DNA from: Terriglobus albidus
Lineage (GTDB): Bacteria > Acidobacteriota > Terriglobia > Terriglobales > Acidobacteriaceae
DNA length: 64,000 nt
Assembly: GCF_008000815.1 (NCBI RefSeq)
Contig: NZ_CP042806.1
Location: 3,410,001 to 3,474,000 of the forward strand
Direction of reading: 5' to 3'
Of the stretch, positions 33,902 through 43,720 are shown piece after piece. Positions within the stretch are counted from its first letter, which is position 1, and the number at the start of each line of letters is the position of its first letter. The notes beneath the pieces were generated by a model. That model made no database searches and had not been told where the DNA came from. It worked only from the letters and a program-made list of their open reading frames with translations. Made by a program: the position numbers and the translations under genes.

Positions 33902-34335
33902 TGTCGCAGCCTTTAGTTCCCAAACATTTCGACCGACCCTGCTCGCGGCGACGACGGATCCGGATCGCGCTGCCGCCAAGCGTCGCCGGAACGAGCGAAG
34001 ACACTTTCAACTTTCGCCCAATAAAAGCGAAACGTTTCGTTGATCATAAATATGCGGTATCTCAATTAATCGTGAGATCTTGCGTCTCGCGTGTTGTCTG
34101 TTTACTATTGCATATTTATGCGGCAATGAAATTAATTCGTTGACAGGGAAATCTCGGATTCATATGCTGGCTCCTGTTTCATTCAGGAGGAGTCATATTG
34201 AAAGCAACTGCTGTAGTCGCTCTCTGCGAGTCTCCTTCTGACGGTCGGTGCTGGACTCCGATCTGCGTGCTTTGGGATAAACCAAAGCGACCTGAGCAAA
34301 CATCGGATCAAACGAATATCGAAGATCGAGGGATT
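33902..34335. other. Divergent intergenic region
   Basis: 434 nt between the LysR regulator and the DUF1593 gene. AT-rich from about 34025, with repeated ATATGC/GCATAT-like words and a GAGATC-TTGC-GTCTC partial inverted repeat near 34073-34088 that could be a LysR site. An in-frame extension of the downstream gene to 34198 is open but lacks protein-like character. No further gene seen. Confidence 0.45.
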
Positions 34336-35970
34336 ATGAAGAATAAAAAGTTCTACCTGATGTTGTTGCTGGGCTCCCTGGGAGTAGTGGACGCGTTGGC
34401 GCAACGACCGTCTATCTCCGCGAACAAGCCTCGCGTCGTCATCACCGCCGACCCTGAGCTGGATGACAACGACACGCTGATTCGCGCGATCTTATATACA
34501 ACTGACTTCAATGTGGAAGGGCTGGTCTACCAGGAGTCGACCTTTCACTGGAAGGGTGATGGCAAAGGGACAACGCAATTCCGTCCTGCATGGGGAGCAG
34601 CCCGCGCGAAGACATGTCCAGAGGGCTGCACTACGTACAGATGGCCCTTCCCGGAGAAGGAGGCGTTCATCGACCATATCGTTGATGCGTATGCCAAGGT
34701 CTACAAGAACCTGAAGGTCCATAATCCGGAGTATCCGGATCCGGCGTTGCTGAAGTCCAAGATCAAGTGGGGCAACGTTGAGTTTGAGGGCGACTTCTCA
34801 AGGGACACAGATGGCTCGAATCTGATCAAGTCTCTTCTCATGGATGACAAACCGGGTCCGCTGTACGTTACGGCGCAGGGCGGACAGAGCACGATCGCAC
34901 GCGCCCTGCGCTCGATCTATATGGAATGCCACGATAAGCCACAGTGGCAAAGCGTCAAGGAAAAGATATCGCGCAAGCTGGTGATTATTCCGTTCGGTGA
35001 CCAGGACGGGACATATAACAGCTACATCAAGCCGAACTGGCCGGATGTAGCCGAGTGGTCGCTGGCGATGGTTGAATACGGCTATGGCATTCGCGGTTCG
35101 CTCTCCCCGGAGAACATGGTCTATATCAGCGGTCCATGGACAAGAGAGAATGTTCTCAATCAAGGACCTTTAGGGGCGTTGTATCGTGTGTGGCAGGATG
35201 GTGTCGTGATGGATCCGACCGACACCTTTGGATTCACAGTAGACAAATTGCGTGAAATGGGACGCCAGGCTCAAGAGAAGGACTCGTTCATCAGCGAGGG
35301 AGATACTCCGACATTCCTCAATCTCCTCAACAATGGTCTGCGAGCGCAGAATGGGCGTTGGGGCGGTTGGGGAGGAATCTGGCGAGACGGCGCCGGACCG
35401 ATGCTGAATATCATTCCGATTCAAGGGCCGTTGCCTCCGGATGACGCGGGCTTTGCACCCGGACTCGCGGCGCAGGGTCAGAAGAATCCCAACGTACCCG
35501 ATATTGCCAATGCCCCAGCACCACAGGCTCGACCGCAAGGGATGAGGCGGTCGCCGCTGCCTCCTGAGGTCCTGGCATTGAATAATAGATTCTTTGCTGC
35601 CTCACAGAATGACTTCGCGGCTCGTCTGAAGTGGTCCGTCACGCCCAATTTCAAGGATGCCAATCACGAACCCAAAGTGACCGTGAAGGGCCCGCTCGAT
35701 CTAACTGCCAAAGCGGGAAGCACCGTGGCCCTTCAAGGCGCCGCATCGGACCCTGATCACAATAGCGTCAAGGTGAAGTGGTGGCAGTACAAGGATGCGG
35801 GTTCCTATGGAGGCAGTGTCCGGATTGACAGCCCGGAGGCGCTCAAAACCAACATCGTCATTCCCGCGGACGCGAAGGTTGGCGATACGATCCACCTGAT
35901 TCTGGAAGGAACTGACAGCGGCACGCCCGCCCTAACGCAGTACCAGCGTGTTGTAATTACCGTGCAATAG
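34336..35970 (+). CDS. Exported nucleoside-hydrolase-like protein (DUF1593/Sde182 family)
   Basis: A 544-residue secreted protein. The signal peptide (KKFYLMLLLGSLGVVDALAQ) ends near residue 23. The catalytic-like domain starts with RVVITADPELDDNDTLIRA, the Asp-rich calcium motif of nucleoside hydrolase folds, and continues with PLYVTAQGGQSTIARAL and VIIPFGDQDG, typical of the DUF1593 family first noted as cellulose-binding Sde182 in Saccharophagus. Residues from about 440 form an immunoglobulin-like beta domain (GSTVALQGAASDPDHNSVKVKWWQY). ATG 34336 lies directly after GAGGG. It probably binds or cleaves a plant polysaccharide or glycoside; the reaction is unknown. Confidence 0.8.
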   Translation: MKNKKFYLMLLLGSLGVVDALAQRPSISANKPRVVITADPELDDNDTLIRAILYTTDFNVEGLVYQESTFHWKGDGKGTTQFRPAWGAARAKTCPEGCTTYRWPFPEKEAFIDHIVDAYAKVYKNLKVHNPEYPDPALLKSKIKWGNVEFEGDFSRDTDGSNLIKSLLMDDKPGPLYVTAQGGQSTIARALRSIYMECHDKPQWQSVKEKISRKLVIIPFGDQDGTYNSYIKPNWPDVAEWSLAMVEYGYGIRGSLSPENMVYISGPWTRENVLNQGPLGALYRVWQDGVVMDPTDTFGFTVDKLREMGRQAQEKDSFISEGDTPTFLNLLNNGLRAQNGRWGGWGGIWRDGAGPMLNIIPIQGPLPPDDAGFAPGLAAQGQKNPNVPDIANAPAPQARPQGMRRSPLPPEVLALNNRFFAASQNDFAARLKWSVTPNFKDANHEPKVTVKGPLDLTAKAGSTVALQGAASDPDHNSVKVKWWQYKDAGSYGGSVRIDSPEALKTNIVIPADAKVGDTIHLILEGTDSGTPALTQYQRVVITVQ

Positions 35971-36029
35971 GGGCTCTGGCTCGTCTCTTCACGCGGTAAA
36001 TTAAGCACGGCTTCTATCCGGTGTGGAGT

Positions 36030-36127
36030 CTGCCGCTGCGGTTGCGACAGCGGCAGAGAGAAACAGTAGAACCCGACCAAGCGATGAAGACTGGTCGCCG
36101 AAGTGACGTGTCATCACTTCGGCTTGT
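36030..36127. repeat. Hairpin array with first copy of a dispersed two-hairpin repeat
   Basis: Three hairpins in a row between convergent genes. The first (36030-36038 with 36048-36056, perfect 9-bp) is likely the terminator of the DUF1593 gene. Then comes a 73-nt unit (36055-36127): AGAGAGAAACA leader, a GACCA/TGGTC stem, and a 10-bp stem GCCGAAGTGA (36097-36106) with TCACTTCGGC (36114-36123) plus TTGTT. The unit recurs at 49243-49316. Confidence 0.7.
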
Positions 36128-36184
36128 TAAATCGCGCAGGGAGAACCCCCTTCAATTTCTCCCTGTACTCTGATCCCGCCAAAC

Positions 36185-36790
36185 TCAGGCGGCTGATATC
36201 GGACAGGCCGTGGTTGTCGACTGAATCGTGTTTGACCTTCTAGCGATGAAGAAAGATGCATCCTTGAGTTCCGTTTCGCCGAAAGTGATCCGGACTCTGT
36301 CGGCAGTCGTGAGTAGAGAACTAGCCTTACTGAATCTCAATCGAAGATTTACCTGCTCACCTGCAGCAATTTGGGTTGCCGAACCAGGATCCTCAGTTGA
36401 GGAATAGAGCGCATAAAGACCCTTGGAGTTCGTGACATCATCTTTCGGACCAACGATCTGGGCCTCCACGTACATTATTCTGCGATTGTGAGTCCCACCT
36501 CGATGAGTCGTTCTTTGGTCTATCGAGATCGGAAAGCTGTAAGCTTCATTGCCATGGTTAACCATCGACAACTCGACAATTGCATCGCCTCCGGCTTCCA
36601 ACCTGCAAGACTTGTTGATGACTCGGAATGGCAGTTCATAGTCGAAGGATGGAGTAGACGATCCCATTGTCCCGCCCGGAACACCGAGACTACTAAGCCC
36701 TGCAACAGGCTTCGTGAGATCTAGTTCTTTCACCTCTGTTGCCTGGCCAACCAACAGAAACGTCATACTTGCAGCAAAGAACAGCTTCAT
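36185..36790 (-). CDS. Small exported hypothetical protein
   Basis: A 201-residue protein with a signal peptide (KLFFAASMTFLLVGQATE) and a beta-rich body resembling a single immunoglobulin-like or DUF-type sandwich (FDYELPFRVINKSCRLEAGGDAIVEL split over several strands, then QVNLRLRFSK). AGGAG lies 5 nt before the ATG at 36790. It begins 33 nt after the exported aldose epimerase gene and is surely co-transcribed with it, so a role with sugars at the cell surface is likely. I recognise no family. Confidence 0.65.
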   Translation of the reverse strand: MKLFFAASMTFLLVGQATEVKELDLTKPVAGLSSLGVPGGTMGSSTPSFDYELPFRVINKSCRLEAGGDAIVELSMVNHGNEAYSFPISIDQRTTHRGGTHNRRIMYVEAQIVGPKDDVTNSKGLYALYSSTEDPGSATQIAAGEQVNLRLRFSKASSLLTTADRVRITFGETELKDASFFIARRSNTIQSTTTACPISAA

Positions 36791-36823
36791 CACAACTCCT
36801 AGTTGCAGGTTGTTACCTCCCAA

Positions 36824-37945
36824 TCAATGCTTCGTATCAACTGTCGGGATATAAACGGTCTGAGAGCGGAATATCTGCCCTGGTCGCAGCGTAGTCGTTG
36901 GGAAGTTCGTCCGGTTTGGAGAATCGGGAAAATGTTGTGTCTCCAGGCAGAACGCCGCTATGCCAGCTCGTTGGGCTCCTGCTGGCGGAGTAGGGAAGCG
37001 CGGGACGTAAAACTGCAAGCCGGGCTGGTCCGTAATCACCTGTAATGTTCGCCCGCTTTTCTGATCTCTGACTTCAGCATTCGGCGAGCTGCGACGATGG
37101 CTGTTTAGAGCGAAGTTCTGGTCGTAGCCAAGCTCAGGAATTTTGTCCGCGATTGGATGAGGGGTCGTAAAGTCGAAGGCCGTATCGTGCACGCTCTCGA
37201 TTTGGCCCGTCGGAATGCTGGTTGCGTCTGTCGGCGTGTAGTGGGCCGCATCGATCCATGCAATGTCTTCGAAGACGGGCTCCTGGCCCGACATCGACAG
37301 GTTGAAATACGCGTGGTTGGTCAGGTTGACCACAGTGGTGCGGTCTGTGGTTGCGCGGTACTGTATCACGAGTGCCGGGTTATGGCGATACCTGACCAAC
37401 GTGAAGGTCACTTGAACAGAGAGACTGCCGGGGAACCCCATATCGCCATCGGGTGACACCAGAGACATCTCCACACCGTCTTTGACAATGCGGGGACTCC
37501 AGACCTTCTTATTGAATCCGACAGTCCCGCCGTGGAGTGCGTTGCCATTGTTATTGATGGGGATGGTGTACTCCATTCCATCGAGGGAGAAGCGGCCATG
37601 TGCGATTCGATTCGCAAATCTTCCGACAGTCGCCCCCATGACCGAGTTACGCGGCTCAAGATAGGGTTCGAGGTTCGGAAAGCCAAGAACGATGTTTCCG
37701 GTCCGACCACTGCGATCGGGTGCGCGTATCGCCACAATGCGCGCACCATAATTGGAAGTCTGAACGGTTAGCGATCCATCGCGCAACGTAAAGAGTTCGA
37801 CGGGTTGCCCGTCTGGCAGATGCCCCCAGTTCTCGCTCGATACGACAACTTCTCCGGTCAAACGAGCGGTACAGAAGAGGAGTGACAAGATGACTACGAT
37901 AAGAGATCGAGAAATCCGGTAATAGCGAGGAATGGCAGCCTCCAC
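36824..37945 (-). CDS. Exported aldose 1-epimerase (galactose mutarotase)
   Basis: It interconverts alpha and beta anomers of aldoses, here outside the cytoplasm, because a signal peptide or anchor (LIVVILSLLFCTARLTGEV) precedes the enzyme. The 373-residue chain has GalM landmarks: NYGARIVAIRAPDR, ATVGRFANRIAHGRF, NNGNALHGG, catalytic His in NLTNHAYFNL and catalytic Glu in CLETQHFPDSPN. Exported mutarotases are common in glycan-degrading acidobacteria and Bacteroidetes and speed use of freshly released sugars. The start could be a few residues later. It is followed by a small exported protein in the same operon. Confidence 0.88.
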   Translation of the reverse strand: MEAAIPRYYRISRSLIVVILSLLFCTARLTGEVVVSSENWGHLPDGQPVELFTLRDGSLTVQTSNYGARIVAIRAPDRSGRTGNIVLGFPNLEPYLEPRNSVMGATVGRFANRIAHGRFSLDGMEYTIPINNNGNALHGGTVGFNKKVWSPRIVKDGVEMSLVSPDGDMGFPGSLSVQVTFTLVRYRHNPALVIQYRATTDRTTVVNLTNHAYFNLSMSGQEPVFEDIAWIDAAHYTPTDATSIPTGQIESVHDTAFDFTTPHPIADKIPELGYDQNFALNSHRRSSPNAEVRDQKSGRTLQVITDQPGLQFYVPRFPTPPAGAQRAGIAAFCLETQHFPDSPNRTNFPTTTLRPGQIFRSQTVYIPTVDTKH

Positions 37946-38331
37946 ACATGCGTATCAGTGGTTTTGCGATCCTGCCTAGCTTATCTCTGAATCGAGATGT
38001 TTGAAGTTGTCATTGGCGGATAAAGAATAACGGCCACAAAAATATTCGGAGTAGAGGTGCGCCGGATATCAAAAATGCAGTGCCGCCAATCCTCAAGTAG
38101 CATCACTCACTCCTTGCCGTCTGTGTCGATGCGCTACTCCCTATCGTCGATCAACCTACTGAAACAAAAAGGCCTTACAGGTAAAAGACCGGAAAAACAC
38201 CTAAACAGCGCCAGATTGTGGTGCTTACTCTCGTCCGGCTTTACAAACCGCTCTCTTCGCTGCGGTGAAGGCTTTGTGTATGCAATCGCAAAGCCTGCGG
38301 GGTAGAGGTGCGGAAACTTGGAGGCCCAACA
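37946..38331. other. Intergenic region upstream of receptor gene
   Basis: 386 nt between divergent genes. It holds the TTACAGGTAAAAGACCGG motif (38175-38192) described separately and the ribosome-binding site TTGGAGG at 38319-38325. No coding signal or RNA gene seen. Confidence 0.5.
38175..38201 (+). promoter_or_regulatory. CAGGTAAAAGACC motif, copy 1 (receptor gene)
   Basis: TTACAGGTAAAAGACCGG followed by AAAAACACC. It lies 154 nt before the receptor start. Related elements precede the esterase (41893) and the metallo-hydrolase (46094) genes and do not recur elsewhere between genes. Confidence 0.45.
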
Positions 38332-41300
38332 ATGCAAAACCGTACATGGCAAAAAAACTGGCGGCCCACCGCTGATCGTGCTTCGTTTCTCGTCACTACA
38401 TTTTTTCTGGTCTTTCTGAGCCTGCTCTCGCCCGCTTGCTTCGGCCAGGCAAGCTCCAGTTCTGACATCTCCGGCAAAGTCACCGATCCCACCGGCGCCG
38501 CGATCGCCGGCGCGACCATTCACCTCATCAACAACGGCACCGGCGCAGAGCGTACGGCCACCTCCAACGATCAAGGAGACTGGTCCATTCCGAACGTTCC
38601 ACCCACAAACTACAAACTGCGGGTCGAAAAACAAGGCTTCAAGGCTGCGCAGGTTCCGTCGATTGACGTTGAGATCGGCAAAACAGCGAATGGTTCCGTC
38701 GTTCTCAACGTTGGTGAAGTTACAGAGACGGTTGAGGTCAACACCTTACCTCCCCAGCTTCAAACGCAGGAGGCCACGGTCGGTCAGGTCATCGACACCA
38801 AGCAGATCAATGACCTGCCGCTGAATGGCCGTAACGTCCTTCAGCTGGCTACGCTCGCTCCCGGTGTCTCTCCGCCGCAGGCTGGTCAGACCGGTAGCCC
38901 CGGACAGTTCGGAACGCGTCAGCTCTACATCACCGTCGACGGAGGCCGGGGATCGTCTACGAACTACGTGCTGGATGGTACATACGTGCGCTCGGTCCGC
39001 TTCAACAATATGTCCCTTCAGCCAAACACCGATACATTGCAGGAGTTCAATCTCCTGCGTTCGACCTTCTCGACAGAGTACGGTCAGGGACAGGCCGTGG
39101 TATCGATGGTGACGAAATCCGGAACAAACCGGATTCACGGCTCGGGCTATGAGTTCGCGCGCAATGCAGTCTTCGATGCGCGAAACTATTTTGCTCCCGC
39201 CTACAGCACGATCGGCGGCGCGCAGGTCTTCAACCCGAAGCCGGACTTCTATCGTCACCAGTTCGGAGGAACAGTTGGCTTCCCAGTCATTAAGGACCAC
39301 GTCTTCATGTTTGGGGGATACGAAGGGCAGCGGTCACAACGGGGAACCTTGCTGACAGCCTTATTTCCCACGCAGAACGAACTGAACGGTACATGGGATG
39401 CGACCAGCAGCCAGGCTTTGCCAGGACCGAGCGGCCCCGGTGGGTTCGGCTACAGCAAGACTAATCCTGCTGGATTGACGGTAACGAACAAAGTGGCTCA
39501 GGTCCTGAATCCCACCTATCCTGTGGTCACTTCGGATGCAGTATCGATTTTGGGAACGGCCAACTATCAGAGGACGGCGCCTTTTCAGGATAACTACGAT
39601 CAGTACACCATTCGTGGTGACTGGACAATGAGCCACAATAGCTCCCTTTTTGGGCGCTATGTGAACTTCGATTCGTTTCAGGCAAATCCTCAGGTGATCG
39701 GATCAACGCAGACAAACCCGCTCATCGGCCGCAACGCGGTGTTGGGTAATACCTACCTCATCAATTCCAATATCGTGAATGAGGCTCGTATCGGTTGGAA
39801 CGAGTTCTACAACATTGGGCTGGGGGTCCTCGCCATTCCAGGAACGAACTGGGCGGCCGCGGAAGGGCTCAACAATATCACTGCTCTTACCAGCGCGCGG
39901 CAGAACGGCCGTGCCGCGTTCACCATCCAGAACTTCACCAGTGCCGCCGATTTCGGTCCGAATGCCGCCGGCGATCAAGGTGGTCACGAGAACGTCATCA
40001 GCATTGGAGACTCGGTCTCAGATGTGATTGGCAAACATACCTTGAAGGCAGGTTTCCAATACCAAAACCGGCGCTTGTGGCAGATTGCAGACAACGGCTC
40101 CCGGGGTGCCGCAACCTTTGACAACTGTACCTCGGCGACCTACGCGGCCGGCTACATCCCCACCAGTCCGGATGATCCCAACAATGTGACCGCCACCGGT
40201 AACTGCCCCATAGGCCAGAAAGGGTACCAGCTCAATGGAACCTATTACTTCTACAACAAGTTCCAGAACTATGCCCGAGGGATGTGCACCTCAGGCTGCA
40301 ACGGCAATGCAGGGAATTCGCTGGGTCACTATCGCGACAACACCTACGGTGCGTTTTTCAACGATATCTGGCAAATCGGTCACGGTCTAACCCTGAATGC
40401 TGGGATGCGCTGGGAGTACAACTCTCCGTGGGTGGAACAAAACGGGCTGGAGGGAACACTTGATCCGGGAAGCGGTCTGATCACCTTCGTCAAGATTCCT
40501 ACTGTCATTCCTGCTGCCTACACGAAATATATCGATTTCAGCCGCACCTACTCGCCTGGCATCGTGCAGCCTAAGCGCCTTGGTTTCATGCCGCGTATGG
40601 GCGTCGCCTGGGAAGCGCGGTCTGGCACGGTGATTCGAGCAGGCTTCGGTATCTACTTCGAGAACCTGAACACAAACGAACTGCAGTTCACTCGCTATGC
40701 AGCTCCACTCTATTTCCAGCAATCATTCACCAACGTATTCACGAACGGGCTCTACCCCGACCCCACAACAAACACCCAGATTCCGTCGCCGTTTTCCATC
40801 CGTCCGGAAAACAGCCGTCCTCTAACGCAGGAGTGGAATCTGAGCCTGCAGCAAGATCTCGGACAGGGTCTTGTACTGGAAATGGCTTACACGGGGAGCA
40901 ATACCCACCACTCATGGAAGCGGTATGACCAGAACATGTACATCCAGTACCCGTTCCAGATTCCAACAACGTTTGTACGGCCATATCCGCAGTTTGGAAA
41001 TGGCGTACTGACGAGCAGCACCTTTGGGTCCGCAAGCTTCAACGGCGGCTCCATCAAAATCGAGAAGCGGGCAAGAAACGGTTTCTATTACCTGGGTAGT
41101 TATCAATGGTCGAAAAATCTCGACAACTTCTCGGGGGAGGCGGGTGCGAACGACTCCTCTTATGCCACCACTATGGCTTTTGATCGGTCGTATTCAAACT
41201 TCGACACTCGTAGCCGGGCGGTGATCTCAGGTGGCTATGAGCTTCCGTTCGGTAAAGGAAAATCGTTGTTGCAGGGACCGATCGGAACAGTGCTTCTCGG

Positions 41301-41808
41301 TGGATGGAGTCTGCAACCCGCCGTCCAGCTACGCTCGGGATATCCGTTCAACATCGCCGGTTCGGGATGCACGTTTGCGTCGTACAACGGCTGCCGTGTC
41401 TTCCTCGCCCCCGGGCGGACTGTCGCGAGCTCCTATAAGAGCGATCGGAGTATCAGCAACTGGTTTGACCCTACTGCCTTCTCGCAGGATCCCGCTGTTG
41501 CAACCTTCAGCGGCACTCCTGGTGCGTACGTCTCTCAACCTCGTCCAAGACCAAACCTACAAGGCTGGGTGACGCGTAATGCGGGCCGTGGTCCGGGAAC
41601 AACGTCGTTCGACCTCTCGGCAATCAAGAACTTCAAGATCCGTGAGCGGCTCACTACGCAATTCCGTGCCGAAGCGTACAACATCCTCAACCACGGCATC
41701 TTCTCCAATCCGTCAGGAGCCATTGGGACACCCACTTCGGTTGGGAAGATCACAGGAACATCGATGGACAACCGGAGTATCCAACTCGCAGTCAAGGTTC
41801 TCTGGTAA
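38332..41808 (+). CDS. TonB-dependent receptor, Oar-like, with carboxypeptidase-regulatory-like N-terminus
   Basis: An 1158-residue outer-membrane receptor. Signal peptide up to about residue 40 (FLVFLSLLSPACFGQA), CarboxypepD_reg-like domain (DISGKVTDPTGAAIAGATI), then the Oar-group plug landmarks INDLPLNGRNVLQLATLAPG and NYVLDGTYVR, and a long barrel ending FRAEAYNILNHG and a terminal aromatic (VKVLW). TTGGAGG sits 7 nt before ATG 38332, so that start is chosen over GTG 38308. It ends in a strong terminator. The exported esterase and amidohydrolase behind it and the shared upstream motif suggest uptake of an esterified or aromatic-decorated substrate; this is inference. Confidence 0.9.
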   Translation: MQNRTWQKNWRPTADRASFLVTTFFLVFLSLLSPACFGQASSSSDISGKVTDPTGAAIAGATIHLINNGTGAERTATSNDQGDWSIPNVPPTNYKLRVEKQGFKAAQVPSIDVEIGKTANGSVVLNVGEVTETVEVNTLPPQLQTQEATVGQVIDTKQINDLPLNGRNVLQLATLAPGVSPPQAGQTGSPGQFGTRQLYITVDGGRGSSTNYVLDGTYVRSVRFNNMSLQPNTDTLQEFNLLRSTFSTEYGQGQAVVSMVTKSGTNRIHGSGYEFARNAVFDARNYFAPAYSTIGGAQVFNPKPDFYRHQFGGTVGFPVIKDHVFMFGGYEGQRSQRGTLLTALFPTQNELNGTWDATSSQALPGPSGPGGFGYSKTNPAGLTVTNKVAQVLNPTYPVVTSDAVSILGTANYQRTAPFQDNYDQYTIRGDWTMSHNSSLFGRYVNFDSFQANPQVIGSTQTNPLIGRNAVLGNTYLINSNIVNEARIGWNEFYNIGLGVLAIPGTNWAAAEGLNNITALTSARQNGRAAFTIQNFTSAADFGPNAAGDQGGHENVISIGDSVSDVIGKHTLKAGFQYQNRRLWQIADNGSRGAATFDNCTSATYAAGYIPTSPDDPNNVTATGNCPIGQKGYQLNGTYYFYNKFQNYARGMCTSGCNGNAGNSLGHYRDNTYGAFFNDIWQIGHGLTLNAGMRWEYNSPWVEQNGLEGTLDPGSGLITFVKIPTVIPAAYTKYIDFSRTYSPGIVQPKRLGFMPRMGVAWEARSGTVIRAGFGIYFENLNTNELQFTRYAAPLYFQQSFTNVFTNGLYPDPTTNTQIPSPFSIRPENSRPLTQEWNLSLQQDLGQGLVLEMAYTGSNTHHSWKRYDQNMYIQYPFQIPTTFVRPYPQFGNGVLTSSTFGSASFNGGSIKIEKRARNGFYYLGSYQWSKNLDNFSGEAGANDSSYATTMAFDRSYSNFDTRSRAVISGGYELPFGKGKSLLQGPIGTVLLGGWSLQPAVQLRSGYPFNIAGSGCTFASYNGCRVFLAPGRTVASSYKSDRSISNWFDPTAFSQDPAVATFSGTPGAYVSQPRPRPNLQGWVTRNAGRGPGTTSFDLSAIKNFKIRERLTTQFRAEAYNILNHGIFSNPSGAIGTPTSVGKITGTSMDNRSIQLAVKVLW

Positions 41809-41823
41809 ACCTTACCTGCGCGA

Positions 41824-41864
41824 GCCCCAGCGATGCCTCGACCGTCGCTGGGGCACTCTTTTCT
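41824..41864 (+). terminator. Rho-independent terminator after receptor gene
   Basis: A perfect 10-bp stem (GCCCCAGCGA at 41824-41833 with 41845-41854) closes an 11-nt loop and is followed by ACTCTTTTCTT. It begins 16 nt after the receptor stop. Confidence 0.85.
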
Positions 41865-41892
41865 TGCCGTAAGTCGTTGCAACGAAAAACTC

Positions 41893-41927
41893 TTTACAGG
41901 TAATTGACGGCAAAAGACCTTTGACGG
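41893..41927 (+). promoter_or_regulatory. CAGGTAA/AAAAGACC motif, copy 2 (esterase gene)
   Basis: TTTACAGGTAATTGACGG then CAAAAGACCTTTGACGG: the two halves of the motif seen fused in copies 1 and 3 are here 6 nt apart. It ends 11 nt before the esterase start, so the mRNA leader would be very short or the motif is in the leader. Confidence 0.45.
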
Positions 41928-41937
41928 CGATGCAGCA

Positions 41938-43683
41938 ATGGATAGTCTCGGCAGACCTGCATCTTTAGAAAGGCTAATCGTGTCAGACCACCACGTCTTT
42001 AACTCCGGGAACGTTACCCGTCGCAACTTCCTTATCGGTAGCTCGGCATTCACGCTCGGAGTCTTCGAGCCGTTGAGCATGGGGCAGGGCTCATCAACCT
42101 CTTTTATAGAGGTCGAGACCAGTTATGGAAAGCTCCGTGGTGTTCAAGGGAATGGTCTGGCGACCTTCAAGGGAATTCCCTATGCAGGCTCTGTTGCGGG
42201 GAAGAACCGGTTCAAAGCTGCGCCGCCCCTGGCGCCCTGGCAAGGCGTTCGGGATGCCTTGGAATTCGGTGCTCCATCACTGCAGCCTGGAAATGGCAGG
42301 CCGGGCGAGCCTCCTTCCGCTGAGGATTGTCTCTTCCTGAATGTGTGGACGCCGGCGGTCGACGGAAAGAAGCGGCCAGTCATGTTCTACAGCCACGGCG
42401 GAGGATTTACGGTAGGCTCCGGCGGAGCAAGATATCAGGATGGAGGCAATCTCGCTCGTACGTGGGATGTTGTGGTGGTCGAAACCAACCATCGGCTCGG
42501 TCTCATGGGATTTCTCTACCTCGGGGACCTCGGCGGCGAGGAATATGACACTTCTGGCAATCAGGGAATCCTGGATATCAGGGATGGCCTGAAATGGGTG
42601 CATAACAACATCTCCCGCTTCGGGGGGGACCCGAATAACGTCATGATCTTTGGAGAGAGCGGCGGTGGTGGCAAAACCTCCTGCCTCTATGCCATGCCCT
42701 CGGCGGCTCCGTACTTCAACAAAGCATCCATCGAAAGCGGTCCTGGGATTCGTATCTATCCCAAGGAGTCAGCAATCGAGACGACCTCGATGGTTTTGAA
42801 GCAGCTCGGCCTTGAGAGATCGCAGTGGCGCCAGCTCCTGGAGGTGCCCGCTGACAAGCTTTTGAATGTGCAGGTGGAACTTGGCAAGAGCCGGTCCGGT
42901 CCGCTCACACAGATCGGCGGCCGCAAGGGCATGACCGGCAATCCCGCTCCTGGCGGATTCGGCCCCGTTCTGGACGGCAAAATTCTGCCGAACCATCCCT
43001 TCGATCCTGGAGCTCCGGCGATATCGAGACAGAAGCCCCTGATTGTGGGTTACAACCGCGATGAGATGAATTTCTTTTTCGCGCAGAATCACGCGACTGA
43101 TATCTATTCTCTGACGGATGACACCCTGAAGGAACGGCTTGAGAAGGAACTAGGTGCGGATGCCGCGGCGGTACTGGAGGCGTATCGGAAGAGCAGACCC
43201 GAGGCGTCGCCGACAGATCTTTATGTCGCGATTGCGACCGCCAGGTTTGCCGGCATCGGCGAGACGACGATGGCCGAACGCAAGTTCGCACAGCACGGCG
43301 CTCCGGTCTACGTGTATATCTTCACGCACGAGTCGGATCGACTGATTCCGGGAACGCAGCACAAGATGGGAGCCGCCCATGCCGCTGAGATTGTGTACAA
43401 GTTCAATAACGTGCAGCCGGCGAGTGAGGCTCCTTCCGAACAGATGCGGGCTACCGGTACGATGGCGGACTCTCGCCCCGCCAGCATTCAGGCTGCGCGC
43501 AATATGAGTGAATTTTGGAGCACGTTTGCGCGTACCGGCCGCCCTGCGGCGAAGGGACGACCCGAGTGGCCCGCGTATTCCACCACAAGAAGAGCGACCA
43601 TGTTGATCGATACAGAATGCAAAGTTGTCGATGATCCGTTCAGCCTGGAAAGACAGGTATGGGAACGGATAGAGAAGTCTTGA
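41938..43683 (+). CDS. Tat-exported type-B carboxylesterase
   Basis: A 581-residue serine hydrolase. A twin-arginine signal (TRRNFLIGSSAFTLGVF, RR at 28-29) is preceded by about 25 residues, so the real start may be a later codon such as GTG 41980. The catalytic domain shows GIPYAGS, EDCLFLNVWTP, the oxyanion loop SHGGGF, and the nucleophile elbow GESGGGG with S241. The late HAAEIVYKFNN supplies the probable catalytic His. Type-B carboxylesterases cleave carboxylic esters, in glycan loci often acetyl or aromatic esters. The amidohydrolase starts 37 nt downstream and is probably in the same operon. Confidence 0.88.
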   Translation: MDSLGRPASLERLIVSDHHVFNSGNVTRRNFLIGSSAFTLGVFEPLSMGQGSSTSFIEVETSYGKLRGVQGNGLATFKGIPYAGSVAGKNRFKAAPPLAPWQGVRDALEFGAPSLQPGNGRPGEPPSAEDCLFLNVWTPAVDGKKRPVMFYSHGGGFTVGSGGARYQDGGNLARTWDVVVVETNHRLGLMGFLYLGDLGGEEYDTSGNQGILDIRDGLKWVHNNISRFGGDPNNVMIFGESGGGGKTSCLYAMPSAAPYFNKASIESGPGIRIYPKESAIETTSMVLKQLGLERSQWRQLLEVPADKLLNVQVELGKSRSGPLTQIGGRKGMTGNPAPGGFGPVLDGKILPNHPFDPGAPAISRQKPLIVGYNRDEMNFFFAQNHATDIYSLTDDTLKERLEKELGADAAAVLEAYRKSRPEASPTDLYVAIATARFAGIGETTMAERKFAQHGAPVYVYIFTHESDRLIPGTQHKMGAAHAAEIVYKFNNVQPASEAPSEQMRATGTMADSRPASIQAARNMSEFWSTFARTGRPAAKGRPEWPAYSTTRRATMLIDTECKVVDDPFSLERQVWERIEKS

Positions 43684-43720
43684 AATCTGATCTCAAATCG
43701 TTTGATCTGGAGTACAGAGC